From Lingula anatina (Eukaryota; Brachiopoda; Lingulata; Lingulida; Lingulidae): DNA of 64,000 nt. Each line of letters opens with the position of its first letter. Positions within the stretch are counted from its first letter, which is position 1. Position numbers and translations under genes: made by a program. The stretch spans positions 1 to 64,000 of the forward strand of contig NW_019776033.1 of the NCBI RefSeq assembly GCF_001039355.2. Direction: 5' to 3'. Shown here one piece after another: positions 50,135-61,783 of this stretch. Below the pieces are notes generated by a model, which saw only the letters and a list, made by a program, of their open reading frames with translations, did not search any database and had not been told where the DNA came from.

Positions 50135-51169
50135 TGCGATTTCGGTAATATAAGTATAATTAAATATTAAATATTGCGGATTAGGCATATACCAGTATTT
50201 ATAATCTTCTTATTTCCGTGCGTGCAATTCCGGTCAAATATAGTTTTCGTGTTAAAAGCATAATGCAAAGTACATGCGATGACAATAATATAAAAAATTT
50301 TAAGTATTAAAATATATGGGTTACAAGCCACAATAATGTGGCTTCGGTAAAGATCAATATTTTTTGGTATTTTATAGCGATATCTTATATAATTGCTAAC
50401 TTTCGCAAACTGGTAATATGTATTAAAAAGCTGAACATTGCTTAGGAGGCCGGTATAGTGTGTATTTGATGATAAATGTCTTAATTTACAATGTTGCATT
50501 TATATTGCCTTACCGTTTGAAGCGGACGCCTCCTCCGATTTCGTGGTGGACAAACTCCGCTTAAAGTTCGCTAACGAGTAGCTCGGTTTCTTTTCGTGCT
50601 GGTGATGATGTTTTCTCAGCAGCACGTCTTTCAACTTCTCCTCTGAAATATTTTCTGGGACTGCCCGTGATAGCCTTTCCACCAAAGAATCTAAAAGAAA
50701 TAAAGATATTCATATGAGTGATATTCAGTTGGTTTGAAGGAAGGTCAAAAACTGTCAACAGCGATTATAGGGAAGGGCACTCGCATTCGACCGATTTCAG
50801 TGTTCATACGCGATTTTTAAATTTCTAGGCCACATATAAGTAAGGTGATATTTATAATAACTAACTTTGAATGGCAAATTTGATCATCCCATATTCATAT
50901 TCAAACATTGTGTGTGCGTTTTGTTTACGGGTTCTTAGACTTAACAGTTGGTTTTATTCTTACCGACAACCTCAGGGAATGTGTTGCCGTCCAGATCCTG
51001 GAGATATGCTCCTTCGGCCAGCAAATCACGGAATGTGCGAAGTTGGTTCATCTGCAGCGTGGCCACGCGGGGTTTGGACCACTTTCCACCGTCCAGCTCT
51101 ACATCCTCTTCAAATTTGACCCACCTAGGTTTAGAAATGAGGAAAAAGGGCATATATATATGGTAATGG

Positions 51170-51200
<31 letters not shown>

Positions 51201-54200
51201 AAACAGAGAGAGGGATTTCTCATGTTTAGATAATTTGAAATAACTGTTATACATGTATGAGATACGATAACAAAAGCAAGGACGACCATGTAGTACATTT
51301 ATATAATGTAAAAGTCCTTTCATAAAATGTCTAATGAATCTTCCAAAAATCACAATGTGGTTATAGAAAATTATCAAGCCCATCCATATGACAAAAAAGA
51401 TTCATACCTACCGTATATTGTTTTTAAAAGAGAGAGAGAGAGAGAGAGGAGGGAGATCTTCTGTATACATTTACACCAATGACGTCAAAGGTCAAACGGA
51501 GGGAAAACGAATCGAAACTGCTGTTAAGTCTTGGTTTCATTTAAGTTCCTTCACAATCAAAAGCCCTACTTGACCAGAAACTGTAAAGAGTTATAGATGA
51601 TGCCATATACTAATACCTGGCTGTTTCAATCCACTCTTTATCTTCCGCGCCTTTCTTAGACATTAACTCTGCCAGCTCACAGAACACATCCTTCACATCT
51701 AAGAAGATATTGCCTTCATAGTCGACCTTGAAGTCAACCTTCAGGTTATTCTTCTTCTGCCTTTTTAGGTGTGGAACATCATCATCATCTAGAATTGCAA
51801 AATTTAAGTATTATTTTAAGTATATCAGCATTATAAAAATCTGGTTTTTCTTTATTTCTTCTTTGAATTCACTTGGAGCATATCCAGCAACGACACACTT
51901 ATTGTGTGCTTCACATTTCGTGAAGAAAAATTTAAGGCAGAATGGCTATAACCTAAATAACATGCGACCTGGGTGCTCTCGGTTTCCCACAGCCTGAAGC
52001 CCACCCTCTGTTTTCTTTTGCACCAAGTTTTTCATGCATTAACCCTCAGAAAAACTGAATACTCACCCGTGTGCGTGTTTTTCTCTTCAATATCAGGTGC
52101 TTCAGAGTCTGTTGGGGTTGTGACAGTCTAGATAAAGAATAAATTAATGGAATGAAATATCAATACACAACAGTAAATACATAACCGCAAATATAACGTG
52201 ATAAAAACACTTTTGAAAACGAACCCTGTATTATACTATTACATAATATAGCAGTTTGGAGTTGGGAGGAAATATACCAGTAGGCCTATCCTTATTAACG
52301 CCGCATCTTATTTGAAGTGAACTCTGTTGCATCATGTGCACTACCCTGCTATATGTTTCGCTAGCTTATTAGAAATAAACTGCACACACACACACACACA
52401 CACACACAAAGATGACACACAGCCCAGAGTTGGTTAACATTGTGTTTTAAACGTGCGTCACATCAGTCGCTCAAATATTACATGGTCTATTGACCATGAA
52501 GTTCACTTGTCTATTTTCAACAACTCAAAATGTGTCATCCTTCAACACAGTAGAGATATTATTGTCTCCTAGGTTTTCGTTTTAGAATCAAATATTCTTC
52601 ACCATGTTTTTATTTATTTTTCATTTGCTTTTCGAGGGAGAGAGGCAAGCATGAGGTACATGTATTATGGGCATCTTAAATTATCATGAAATTGTATACC
52701 TTTAGGTCTGCCCCCTGTAATGATACCGTACGTATACCAAAGGTGTGCAGTTGACATAAGTCAACTTAATCGAAAGAGACATTTTCGCTTTGTCTATAAT
52801 ACCACCAATTGAACCTCATTACAAGCACGCACGCGCACTGAAATTAACACCTGTACAGTGTAGACTGTAATTTGGCCAAACATATAGTTACTAGAGGCGA
52901 GGAAGGTAGGTGCACGCTTATTGTAAACAGAATTGACATCTAATACTCATGTTGCTACTTGCGGATATATATTGTACAGAATATACATCGCATATATATA
53001 AATAACGCAGTTACAAGTTACACAAAACAGTTCAAATACAAAACAAAATTTTGCCCCGAAATGCAAATTTTGTAAAAGACGCAATACTGCGTGAAATAAG
53101 AACTTAGAACTTAGAACTTTGATTACTCCAAAGTTATCCACCAAGATTCAATGAAATGCCACTACATGTTTTGGTTTTCTCTTGACGTAAAAAGGTGGTT
53201 TGATATGAGCCACATATCAGCATAAATATTGAAAACTTGTATCAACCTGCCATTCCTTTGCACATATATCTTATCTGGGTTAAGCTGCCCAGTTGACATT
53301 TTCTATTACCTTGTTTATAAAAAACGCATCGCACTCGGGCTGATTAAAAATGTTAGGTAGAAGAAAATATCCAGACAGACACTTTCTTTGTCTATATGTG
53401 AGGAATGGTAATTGGCGTCAATTTCGAAACAGACGTAAAGGTCAAAAAGCAAGTTGCGGACCGATTTATATTTTGTTTTGTTTATTTTCTTATTACACGA
53501 CGCGACAGCCGTAAAAGTGGCAGTCCATGGCACGCACATACTTGTAACGGGTTTGCCAGAGGGGGCATGTGTCACACATTTCATAGATATAATGTGTTAT
53601 GACAGTGTGCTCGCTCATGGATTTTTTTCGTTATTGTTGTCGCCGTTATGCAACACTAAAGTAAGAACTATTTGAATGTTATGCCATTCGTGAAAAAAAA
53701 TTTAACCACTTGTGATTATTTGGGTAACTTTTTTTATGTTTTATGCTTTTTTTGGGGGGTGGGCTTTGTTTTGTTTTGTTTTGTTTCCTATTGAACATAT
53801 TGCATTCTGGGTCATTCATATCTTTTTGTGATCTTCGGCGTGTAACATAGTTCCTTTTTTTTTCCAAGGAACGGGGTTTAATCCACTTCATTCAAGGTTC
53901 ATTAAAGCGGGAAGTTTTAAACGAATCATATCCATCTCTAACGCATGTAATCAACATACCTACACGTTTTGGTTTGGTTTTATACTCCAGTATAAGCTAC
54001 CAAGGTGGTATGCATTTTTCTCTAAATTAAATAATTTCTTTTTGGGCCTAGCAGTGCCATCATTTACGTCGAGATGAATGGCGTTTTTTCATCTTCTCAG
54101 GTTACCGAATCTCTTCATAATATTCATCATCAACCACCACTGAGCCTTTCAAGTGTGATTTCATTTAATTTACAGGTCTTTCTTTCGTTGGTGTCACCCA

Positions 54201-55110
54201 GACTACTACTGTTATAGCAAAGAATACCAATGGGATTCTTTAAAGCTCTTTCTCAGTTCCCCAATGACAATTTGATAAGTGTGTGGAACTGCATGACCTT
54301 CCGCGCTAAATAGGACCCGGGTGAATTGTGCTGGAAACATGAGCTCTCTGACTTTAAAATTTGTGGTGTTAAAATTACTTCTGCTACATGCACCTTTAGA
54401 CAAAGAGTTGTCATTTATCAGTAGTTCTTATTCAAAGGACAGTAAAACAGACTCTAACAGTGGAAAGATTCTTTTAATCGAAATATATTGAATTCCTTTT
54501 AAGACACTCATTTCTTATGACATATAATTGCAAGTTATATAAAGATCTGTTATCAAGAAAACCCAAGTTGTTTTTGCATGTGCGTGCGTGGGAATGCAAG
54601 ATTCATGTGCTTGGCTTCTTCTGTGCACGAATACGCGTGTGCGTGGGTGAGCGGGCGCGTGAGTGAGCGCGTGCTTGTTTTGCAAGCCAGGTGCTTTCTG
54701 TCTACGAACTTAGAAGTACTTTACTACATGTAGTATAAATCTTTCAGACACTCAAGTTACTTAGCTCTGTAATATTTTTGTCACCCGTCACATATGAGAC
54801 GTTAGTTTGAATGCATCGTACAAAACGGATTTGTGCTTTTCGAAATACCATAGAAGTAGAGAAAGACTGTCTCTACTTCTGTGGTAATACACACCCTCAT
54901 TATAATTTCTTGTTTTCAATAGCAACTCATATCATGTGTCTAAAAGGATCTTAGGTCGTACCTGAACGTGAATTGGTTATAAATTGTAGTGAATTGCCTT
55001 TAATATGGACAGTGCTTGCCTGTATCCGTAATTCGTTATCAATTGTCAGATAGCGGAAGAAACAGTGTGCTCAAGCTAGCCATGCAATACACATGCGTGT
55101 TTGACAAGAT

Positions 55111-55149
<39 letters not shown>

Positions 55150-56353
55150 TTTGCCTTGATTCTCTTTTTTGCCCATAGAAAAACGCCAAGATAACCCCCT
55201 AACATGCAGTTTGAGACCTGGTAAGCAACGTACGTTTCTTTACAGTTCCAAATAGCTTAATTCTACCAACTTGCCAAAGCATGTACGTATGCTACAAACA
55301 CACGTGTATATAGCAATATCTTTTAACATTCAGCTACATCACTCTCTTTAACTAAGCGTTTATTTATTAGGCCCCCATTGCTCCTCTTCGATAACATAAC
55401 GTATACTGGTCACGTCCTTTGGACATTAGTGCACATCATTAACTACCTCTAAGTGGTATCTGAGACGCCATGCTAGCGAAACTATTTTTATTGTTGTTCT
55501 TTTTAAGCACCTGTCTAATTTGTCCTCCAATAACTCTTTGGGTGTCCCCCCTGAAGTTACCTCTGAAGCTTTGACTGACGAAGGCCTGAAAGTGTCTGCA
55601 CAGGTAGTGAATAAACTGCGTCATACTAGTAGACGTGATGCTGTTTAAATGTTGCAAACAGTGTAAGAGGTGCAGGTAAAGGGTTAAGACATGAAGGTTT
55701 GGAATACAAGTAAAGCAAGCCCACTCTGATGTAACCTGGTAGATGTACATGAATATTTCAGAATATTTTTCAAACTGCTATAAAATATTTTTATACATGT
55801 AGCTGATATACAGTATAGATGCAAGAGATCACGCGCAAGGAATGCCACGCCCTTGATTGAATTATTTTACAATTTCAACGGTCGACAAGGCAAAACAACC
55901 AGTGCACTGTTGCTGAGTACATAACAACCAATTAGAGTATCTTTATTATTGAGCGCTTGAAAATAACACTAAGATAAAACTAGGGATATGTGTACAATTA
56001 TATGATAATTGAAAGATTTTATATATATTACTTATAATTGTTTGCGTATTCCCTTTATTGTTAACGAATTGGTAAAGTGGACAAAAGCGACTTGTTTTGC
56101 GGTATTGCGGCATATGGAAGCTAGCTGCTGGGAGATGCCTTGTTTTTCATTTACCAGCACGCACAACTTTTTTCTTACATGTCTCGTAAACAGTTGAAGA
56201 GATAAATGAAAATTTAACTGCCCGTAGCAAAATTCATTCAAATTTGCTTTAGATAGCCTTTTTTTGGATTAAAAAAAATAGATGAAGATATTCTACGGAC
56301 AATCAATATTGCCATCGCTGGTGTAATAATAGTATCCTCCTAATTGATCAATT

Positions 56354-56400
<47 letters not shown>

Positions 56401-56511
56401 NTCAGAAGGGTGAGAACATCATTGCTATTAAGAGGAAGAAATGGAAAAAGAAAGATGGCAAAGGAAAGGATAGGGTTAAGTGTGCACCAACATTTAGCTT
56501 TGGTCCATCCT

Positions 56512-56565
<54 letters not shown>

Positions 56566-58984
56566 ATGTTGTCGTACAAAAATACTTTATAAATTTAATG
56601 TTTTCTGAATTAATAAAACTGATTTGAAAATAATCTGCCAGTTACCATATATATACATTTATTTATTTTATTTTTTTTTTTTTGCTTCCCCCCTCCTTAA
56701 AAATGACATAAGACCGTATTTGCATTTTGTAGCCAAATTGTTCATTTTCATAAAATTGTTTAAAAACATACTTGTGATATACGCCACGTAGGGCTAGCAA
56801 TAGATTCTCAGCGCACCGTTCCGTTTGGAGAAGTTGTACTAGTAGGCCGTTCCGGCTGCTTTGACAGTAAAAGCAGGGTTTGTTCCGGTGTCTGCACTTC
56901 ATACGGTGTTAGACCTAGTCTCAATTGTCAAGACGCACGGATTGGGGGGATGAGTAGTTTACAAACACTTGCACAAACTGTATTACCTTTCAGGTGTGGG
57001 CCATATTACGATTCTTTTGTCGCGTCTTTTATTGCTATATGCACTTGGATTGTGAAACCAGTACAGTTGTGAAACAATCTCTACAGTATCTTTTAAACGT
57101 ATCTCATTATGGATTATGAATGGTTTGAATAATTTCAATCATAGTGTCTCTAATTGTAAGTAATTCGGTTTTAGCTTAATTAAAGCTGGGCTGAAATAAA
57201 TGTACAACTCGTAAGACTGTCGTGAAAGGCGTTCATCCACATTTTTGGTTATTGAACTTGTTGTGTAGGAAGTTTCATAATGCGATGGGCAAATTATTCT
57301 GTTTTAACCCGCTTTTGTTATCGTGATTGTTATCGTGATTTAAAACGTAAATTTCATCAACAACATTTGCACTACAGAAGCACTGGGGTAAGCGATTATG
57401 AAAACCACTGAGCTTGCCCCCGGCTGGTTACTTTGGGAACTCCAAATTACAGGGTCTCATTACTCAAAAATACAAATAATGACCGTTGTTGTTATATTAT
57501 AGGTATTATCTGTATGATGTGCCCAGTTATTTATGGGATGCCCAGCCTTCGTGGGATAACAGTGTTGGTGTCAATAATCAATGGAAAAATACCCGAAACT
57601 TGTCTGTTGTCACGCAATTTGATATCATGTTTGAAACAAGGTGCGCTCTAGAAAATGCTGTACAAGTAAACAAATTAAATATCTAATGCTGCGGCGGACT
57701 TGGGGGGGGGGGGGTGCCTTCTAAAATACCATTTTTGAGGCCCTTCACCGTACCTCGAAACCTACGCCGAGGGGGGGGGTCAGCTTCGGATCGGCGGACC
57801 ACCCTCCCCCCTTCAAATAATCCAGGATTCGCCCTGTAATGTACTTATTAAAGGACCATTTAAGACTTCATTGGTATGCAACTGGATCTAATGGTATCAA
57901 GTTTGGAAAGTTGAAGGACTAATATTCTATGTAAAAAAGGGCAACATTAGGTTAAATGGTCTACATTAAGAGTGATTTATCAATTACACCATGTTCTAAC
58001 GCACTGAGCATACTTAATCTTAATGAATTAAATCATCGTATAGTTTCAGTTGATATTTTAATTTTTTTCTTTATGCCAACATTAATTTGTGGAATTATTG
58101 ACGCAAAATTAAAAAAACACATTTCAATAGTAAGCAATATACATGTAAATCCACACTTTCATGCTTCTTTTTTCAGTTCGAGCAATAAAAGTACGTGCAC
58201 ATTGTAGGTGGCTACAAACAGCAAATTCCACATATCAATTTAAAGTCCATCATAGCTGTGGGGTGCAAATGTAAGAATTATTTCTTAGACAACCACCAAT
58301 GTGATGGCACTTTGGCACTTCTAATAAGCATACACATTTGTATACCACAAAAGGTTACCCAAAACGAGCTATCAAACTGCGGATATCCTGTTTTCGTGGC
58401 CATCACCTTAACATGTACCAGTAAGTTTGTAATGTACATTTAAGCACTATACACTAGCAATACTACATCTAATAATAATAATAATAATAATTTCATAATT
58501 ATGCTTGTGACGAAAAAATGTATCAGAAAATACTCAATCATAGAATATCTACATGTATGTCTCTTTAAATCTGTTTTATATGTTTAAAAAAGGATTCATC
58601 TTATTTTTTATGACGATGCATCATCTTCGTTACTAGAGCAAGTTACAAAACACTTAAATTGTACTATCCAACTGATAAATATATATCAATATTGTGATAC
58701 GTTTTGCCACCATGTTAGTTAGGGGGGCAAATTGTGCAACCTGGACATAACAACTTTATCTAGAAAAAAGGAGTTGTCAAATCGTCGTAAAATAAGCGAA
58801 ATTGCACAATTACAAAGACGGAAATTTAAAGAGTGGCTAATGGTTACAATCTTCAACGCACAACTTGCAAGGTGCCTTCTTTGACCCTGAAGTGGGATAA
58901 GGGGTTAAAACGCATTTCAAAAAGGCATATCCCACTTACCAGGAGAGGAATGTCGGTCCCCTTGTCGTCGTCCTCGATCCCCAT
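32804..58984 (-). CDS. SLC4-family Na+/bicarbonate cotransporter
   Basis: Minus strand. N-terminal exons: 58984-58940, 52127-52067, 51788-51617, 51124-50964, 50690-50514, 49647-49486, 49098-48977. Ten middle exons are present in two copies (listed separately). Final exons: 35455-35277, 34892-34820, 34678-34610, 34347-34171, 33398-33285, 32896-32804 (TGA). With one copy the product is 1107 residues, the normal size for NBC/NDCBE-type transporters. Hallmarks are the band-3 cytoplasmic domain ([37 protein letters not shown]), EPPQNIPSQ before the membrane domain, [86 protein letters not shown] and [13 protein letters not shown]. The Cys-rich extracellular loop has N-glycosylation sites (NSS, NCT). 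It moves HCO3- or CO3 2- with Na+ across the plasma membrane. I cannot say whether it is electrogenic. The intron after the penultimate exon appears to start with GC. Confidence 0.93.
35139..35226. repeat. Compound (TG)n/(AG)n microsatellite
   Basis: A short TG run and then more than thirty GA units in an SLC4 intron, about 50 bp from the 3' end of exon 35455-35277. Confidence 0.95.
38246..38918. mobile_element. 673-bp segment present only in SLC4 block copy 1
   Basis: Copy 2 runs straight from CCTACCACTTCTTA to CATCGCCTATG; copy 1 has 673 bp between these words, with TTA at both edges (38243-38245 and 38916-38918). The segment contains a hairpin, TTACTGATGCATCTCCGAAG and its near inverse, at about 38452-38515. 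There are no matching terminal inverted repeats, so the class is unknown. A deletion in copy 2 is equally possible. Confidence 0.6.
39516..39543. repeat. (TA)n microsatellite, length differs between SLC4 copies
   Basis: About fourteen TA units in copy 1; the matching site in copy 2 (about 45870-45886) is much shorter and interrupted. Confidence 0.9.
42280..42764. repeat. 82-bp satellite-like repeat at the SLC4 duplication junction
   Basis: Degenerate tandem units built from TTCTTGCAAATTTGCTGCAAATTTGC. The word TATGTAAATGA recurs at 42321, 42403 and 42485, giving an 82-bp period; later units lose that word but keep the GCAAATTTGC palindromes. The array begins just after the undetermined base at 42273 and ends within a few bases of the start of SLC4 block copy 2. 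Confidence 0.85.
42765..48418 (-). repeat. SLC4 exon block, copy 2 (5' copy)
   Basis: Ten exons: 48042-47794, 47599-47453, 47152-46986, 46620-46446, 46198-46065, 45610-45342, 45197-45083, 44251-44074, 43458-43345 and 42941-42774. Order, phases and encoded protein match copy 1 almost completely. Introns align along their length with scattered substitutions and indels. Homology continues upstream of the first exon to about 48418 (42122 in copy 1) and stops at the other end about 9 bp into the intron after the last exon. No exon is broken, so neither copy looks like a decayed pseudogene. Confidence 0.9.
50080..50131. repeat. (TA)n microsatellite
   Basis: About 25 TA units in an SLC4 intron, upstream of exon 49647-49486. 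Confidence 0.95.
51169..51198. repeat. (TG)n microsatellite
   Basis: About fourteen TG units in the SLC4 intron upstream of exon 51124-50964; a GA run follows at 51430-51449 in the same intron. Confidence 0.95.
55107..55152. repeat. (TTTA)n tetranucleotide microsatellite
   Basis: About eleven ATTT units in the large SLC4 intron. Confidence 0.95.
56354..56563 (-). mobile_element. Possible poly(A)-tailed retroposed fragment
   Basis: On the minus strand a unique stretch of about 110 bp (GGATGGACCAAAGC ... CACCCTTCTGA) ends in an undetermined base and about 46 A residues; an AT microsatellite lies at its 5' side. This is how the 3' end of a SINE, LINE or processed transcript would look. The short Lys-rich open frame on the plus strand is probably incidental. 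A gap-filling artefact at the N is possible. Confidence 0.3.
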
Positions 58985-59763
58985 CTTTGATCAATCGATC
59001 CTTGAGCTTGTTGCGTGCTACTCAAGCGTGGGTCTTCAATCCCGATCTCAACTTTCCCAGTAGAGTAGAATTATTTACGTACATGCACGCCCCGGCTGAT
59101 AGTCCCAGGTAATGTAATGCTTAAGTCACGACCTGACTTCAAATAAAAGACATAAAGCGAAGGTGTGTGACAAATAGGTAGAGGTTTGGATCTTTAAAAA
59201 AAAGTCTGCGGGTTCCACGTGATCCGTGCGAAAAAGACCAGGCAGCACGTGAGGAAATTGCAAGTTGGCAATGGGGACGCTGTGATGACCCTCAGCGACA
59301 GTGGTCAGTTATTTCCCTCGCTCTACTACCCGAGCTAGACCGATGTCCTTCAACCATTTGTTCAAGACACTGCGATCATGCAACAAAACAAAACGACGTC
59401 CACATATTTCGCATTACATTAATCAGACGAAACGTTTTGAGAATGCTAATTTTGGGTCGAGGGGCGAAGACATGAAGATAATTTACAGAAGTTAAATAGG
59501 CATGCATTTTAACGTTGGAACGATTGGCTATAAATCTAGTATCAACGTGAAAAATGCATGTATTATCGCATAGTATATCATGCATAAATACTTTTCTATT
59601 ACATGTAATAAAAGCTTCAAAAAGATAATAAAAAGGATGTGAGATATTTCAAATGCAAATTACTGAGGCGTGTCAGACAATCAAGGAGATAAGGCTGTTT
59701 GTACTTTAGCGAGAATCCCGCGCAGAGTTGGAATGAGGTCTAGATATTGCTGTGATTTGAAAG

Positions 59764-59801
59764 AGAGAGAGAGAGTGCGAGAGAGAGAGAGAGAGAGAGA
59801 G

Positions 59802-59843
<42 letters not shown>
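59764..59843. repeat. Compound (GA)n(GT)n microsatellite
   Basis: GA units pass into about seventeen GT units between the SLC4 and ligase promoters. The frames on both strands here are by-products. Confidence 0.95.
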
Positions 59844-59846
<3 letters not shown>

Positions 59847-60285
59847 ATCAGCGCACTGGTATTCCATTTTACACTTGTCCAAGAAAAAGAAAAAAACATG
59901 AACACTTAGCGAAGACGGCAAGTGACTTGAATGGGAAAGATCTTACTCCCATTGAATTTTACCTTGAGGGGGTAGCAAGTTATAACGTCGATCATAAGTG
60001 ACAGTTTCCATCCTGCTCACAACTTTAAAAAAATTAGCTTTTATCCATCAACCATGTCCCTTGTAACCACAAAGTCTTAAACATTTTTTATTCATATAAA
60101 TATACAGTTTTTACATTTTCTTTACAACGACGCTTTTACAGAGCAACTTATTCCCGATATTCCATATTTTATATATTTATTAGCTAAATAAACCTTTATC
60201 TTATCTTAAGCATTAGAAGGCTACTGACCTATCTTAAACAGCAATGGGTTACAGCTTGTAAGTTCACGTGCCTGTAGGTCTAGTG

Positions 60286-60447
60286 TACCCTCTACCAGGG
60301 TGAGTGATAGATTTTTTACAGATATTCACAGATATGTCTCTAGCTAGATAGATGGTCATTTTCAGCTAAACCCTTCAGCTGTAAATGACTAGAGACATAT
60401 CTGTGAATATCTGTAAAAAAATCTATCACTCGCCTTGGTAGAGGGTA
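60286..60447. mobile_element. MITE with TACCCTCTACCAGGG termini, copy B
   Basis: A 162-bp palindrome with arms of about 70 nt (TACCCTCTACCAGGGTGAGT, GATAGATTTTTTACAGATAT, TCACAGATATGTCTCTAG and their inverses). A perfect 9-bp duplication, GGTCTAGTG, flanks it at 60277-60285 and 60448-60456. Long terminal repeats with 9-bp duplications are typical of Mutator-like elements. It lies about 430 bp upstream of the ligase ATG. Confidence 0.85.
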
Positions 60448-60874
60448 GGTCTAGTGCCTGTAAGTCTTTTTTTTTTTACGCGCGATATGTATTGTTGTAT
60501 TGTACGTAGAGGCACACCTAACTCAATGCTAGAAGCACACCTAACGCAGTTCTAGACGTCTCCGTGGTTTGACTGGTCATCTGATGAGCTTTAGTTCATG
60601 CATTCTTCCTTTTAGGTCACACACTTAAATAAGTAGGCCTATCTTACTTACGGGAGGAAGTGCAATGGGCAAATGACCATAGAAGTAGATAATCAGATAA
60701 CGTGTACGTAAAATGGGTTCATGCGGAAAACTTAGTCAGAATACCAGGCTTATTGTCGATGCTCGTATTGTATAATTGGTAGGCCCACTTCTGATGTCGC
60801 TGATGACCTAGTTTGTCTTGACCCAATTCAGACGTCGAATATAAACACACCTGTTGATTATGCGGATTATGAAG

Positions 60875-61301
60875 ATGGCGACCGCAGTTCGTGCAGTTAC
60901 AGTGCCCTTGCGCGTGCTTGCGCCTTCATGCGGGCGGACACCAAACTGCAGTCCATTCTGTACGCTGAATCCTTGGACGGTGGGCCCATCGTTATCCTTA
61001 CACCACACAGGGGGCAACGAAAAGTTCAGATTGCTTTCTACCTCTGCAGTTCGTTCTGCTGTATTACAAAGTCCGCATCCCGAGATACATGTACCAGATG
61101 CATCTTTTGCCGAGCATATGATGCGGGACTGGGAGAAGTACAGTAATAACGTGGCCTTGGTAAGTGAGCCTGGAATGTCGCAGGTGTGCTATGTAATTGA
61201 TGCGTCTTGAAGGAAAAGATCCGCTGCAGCACCTCTTCCCCCCCCCCCCCAATTGACACCCCCTTTCTCTCTCTCTCACTCTCTCTCACTCTCTCTCTCC
61301 C

Positions 61302-61333
<32 letters not shown>

Positions 61334-61713
61334 CTGGGGATTTTTGAAAAAGAAACTTTGGGGGGGGGGATCTTTGTAAAGCGTTTGCTTTTTTTTCTAC
61401 AAGTCCGTTAGAAGTCTCATCAGTATACTTCTCGATCAGTGTCAGGACGACAGAGCTCCCTTTCCCATACATTTTTCTTAGCCTACGACCTTGTACACGC
61501 AACGTCTGGTAGTTTGACTTTTGTTTGTCGTGAATATATGTAATGCATACCTTCTGATCTGAACCACGTACCACTCGTAATGCGTGCTCATGAGCAGTTC
61601 TTCAAATGCCTGCGCTTTGTACTGGTAGGGCCTACAGTTAATAAAAACTGACATTTGAATAAGCACAGATTGTGACAAACAGTTTCACTTTAATAGCACT
61701 ATACATGCGTTGG

Positions 61714-61783
<70 letters not shown>

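Larger units (their letters stand above)
52128..58939 (-). other. Large first coding intron of the SLC4 gene
   Basis: About 6.8 kb separate the first coding exon (15 codons, [15 protein letters not shown]) from the next. I see no other exon in it. Contents are a CA run (52383-52408), a TTTA run (55107-55152), a small perfect hairpin at 54845-54890, a T tract ending at an N (56354-56401), an AT run (56515-56563) and G/C-rich runs near 57700-57810. An alternative SLC4 promoter could lie here but none is recognisable. Confidence 0.5.
58985..60874. other. Shared upstream region between SLC4 and the acyl-CoA ligase gene
   Basis: The SLC4 and ligase genes start head to head about 1.9 kb apart. The space holds a GA/GT compound microsatellite (59764-59843) and the MITE at 60286-60447. 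No TATA box or other core promoter element is convincing. Confidence 0.5.

Noticed and set aside
61038-61574. 178-codon minus frame, the longest after the aquaporin frame
   Set aside because: It runs antisense through ligase exon 1 and a CT/GA repeat (Glu-Arg run); repeat composition explains its length.
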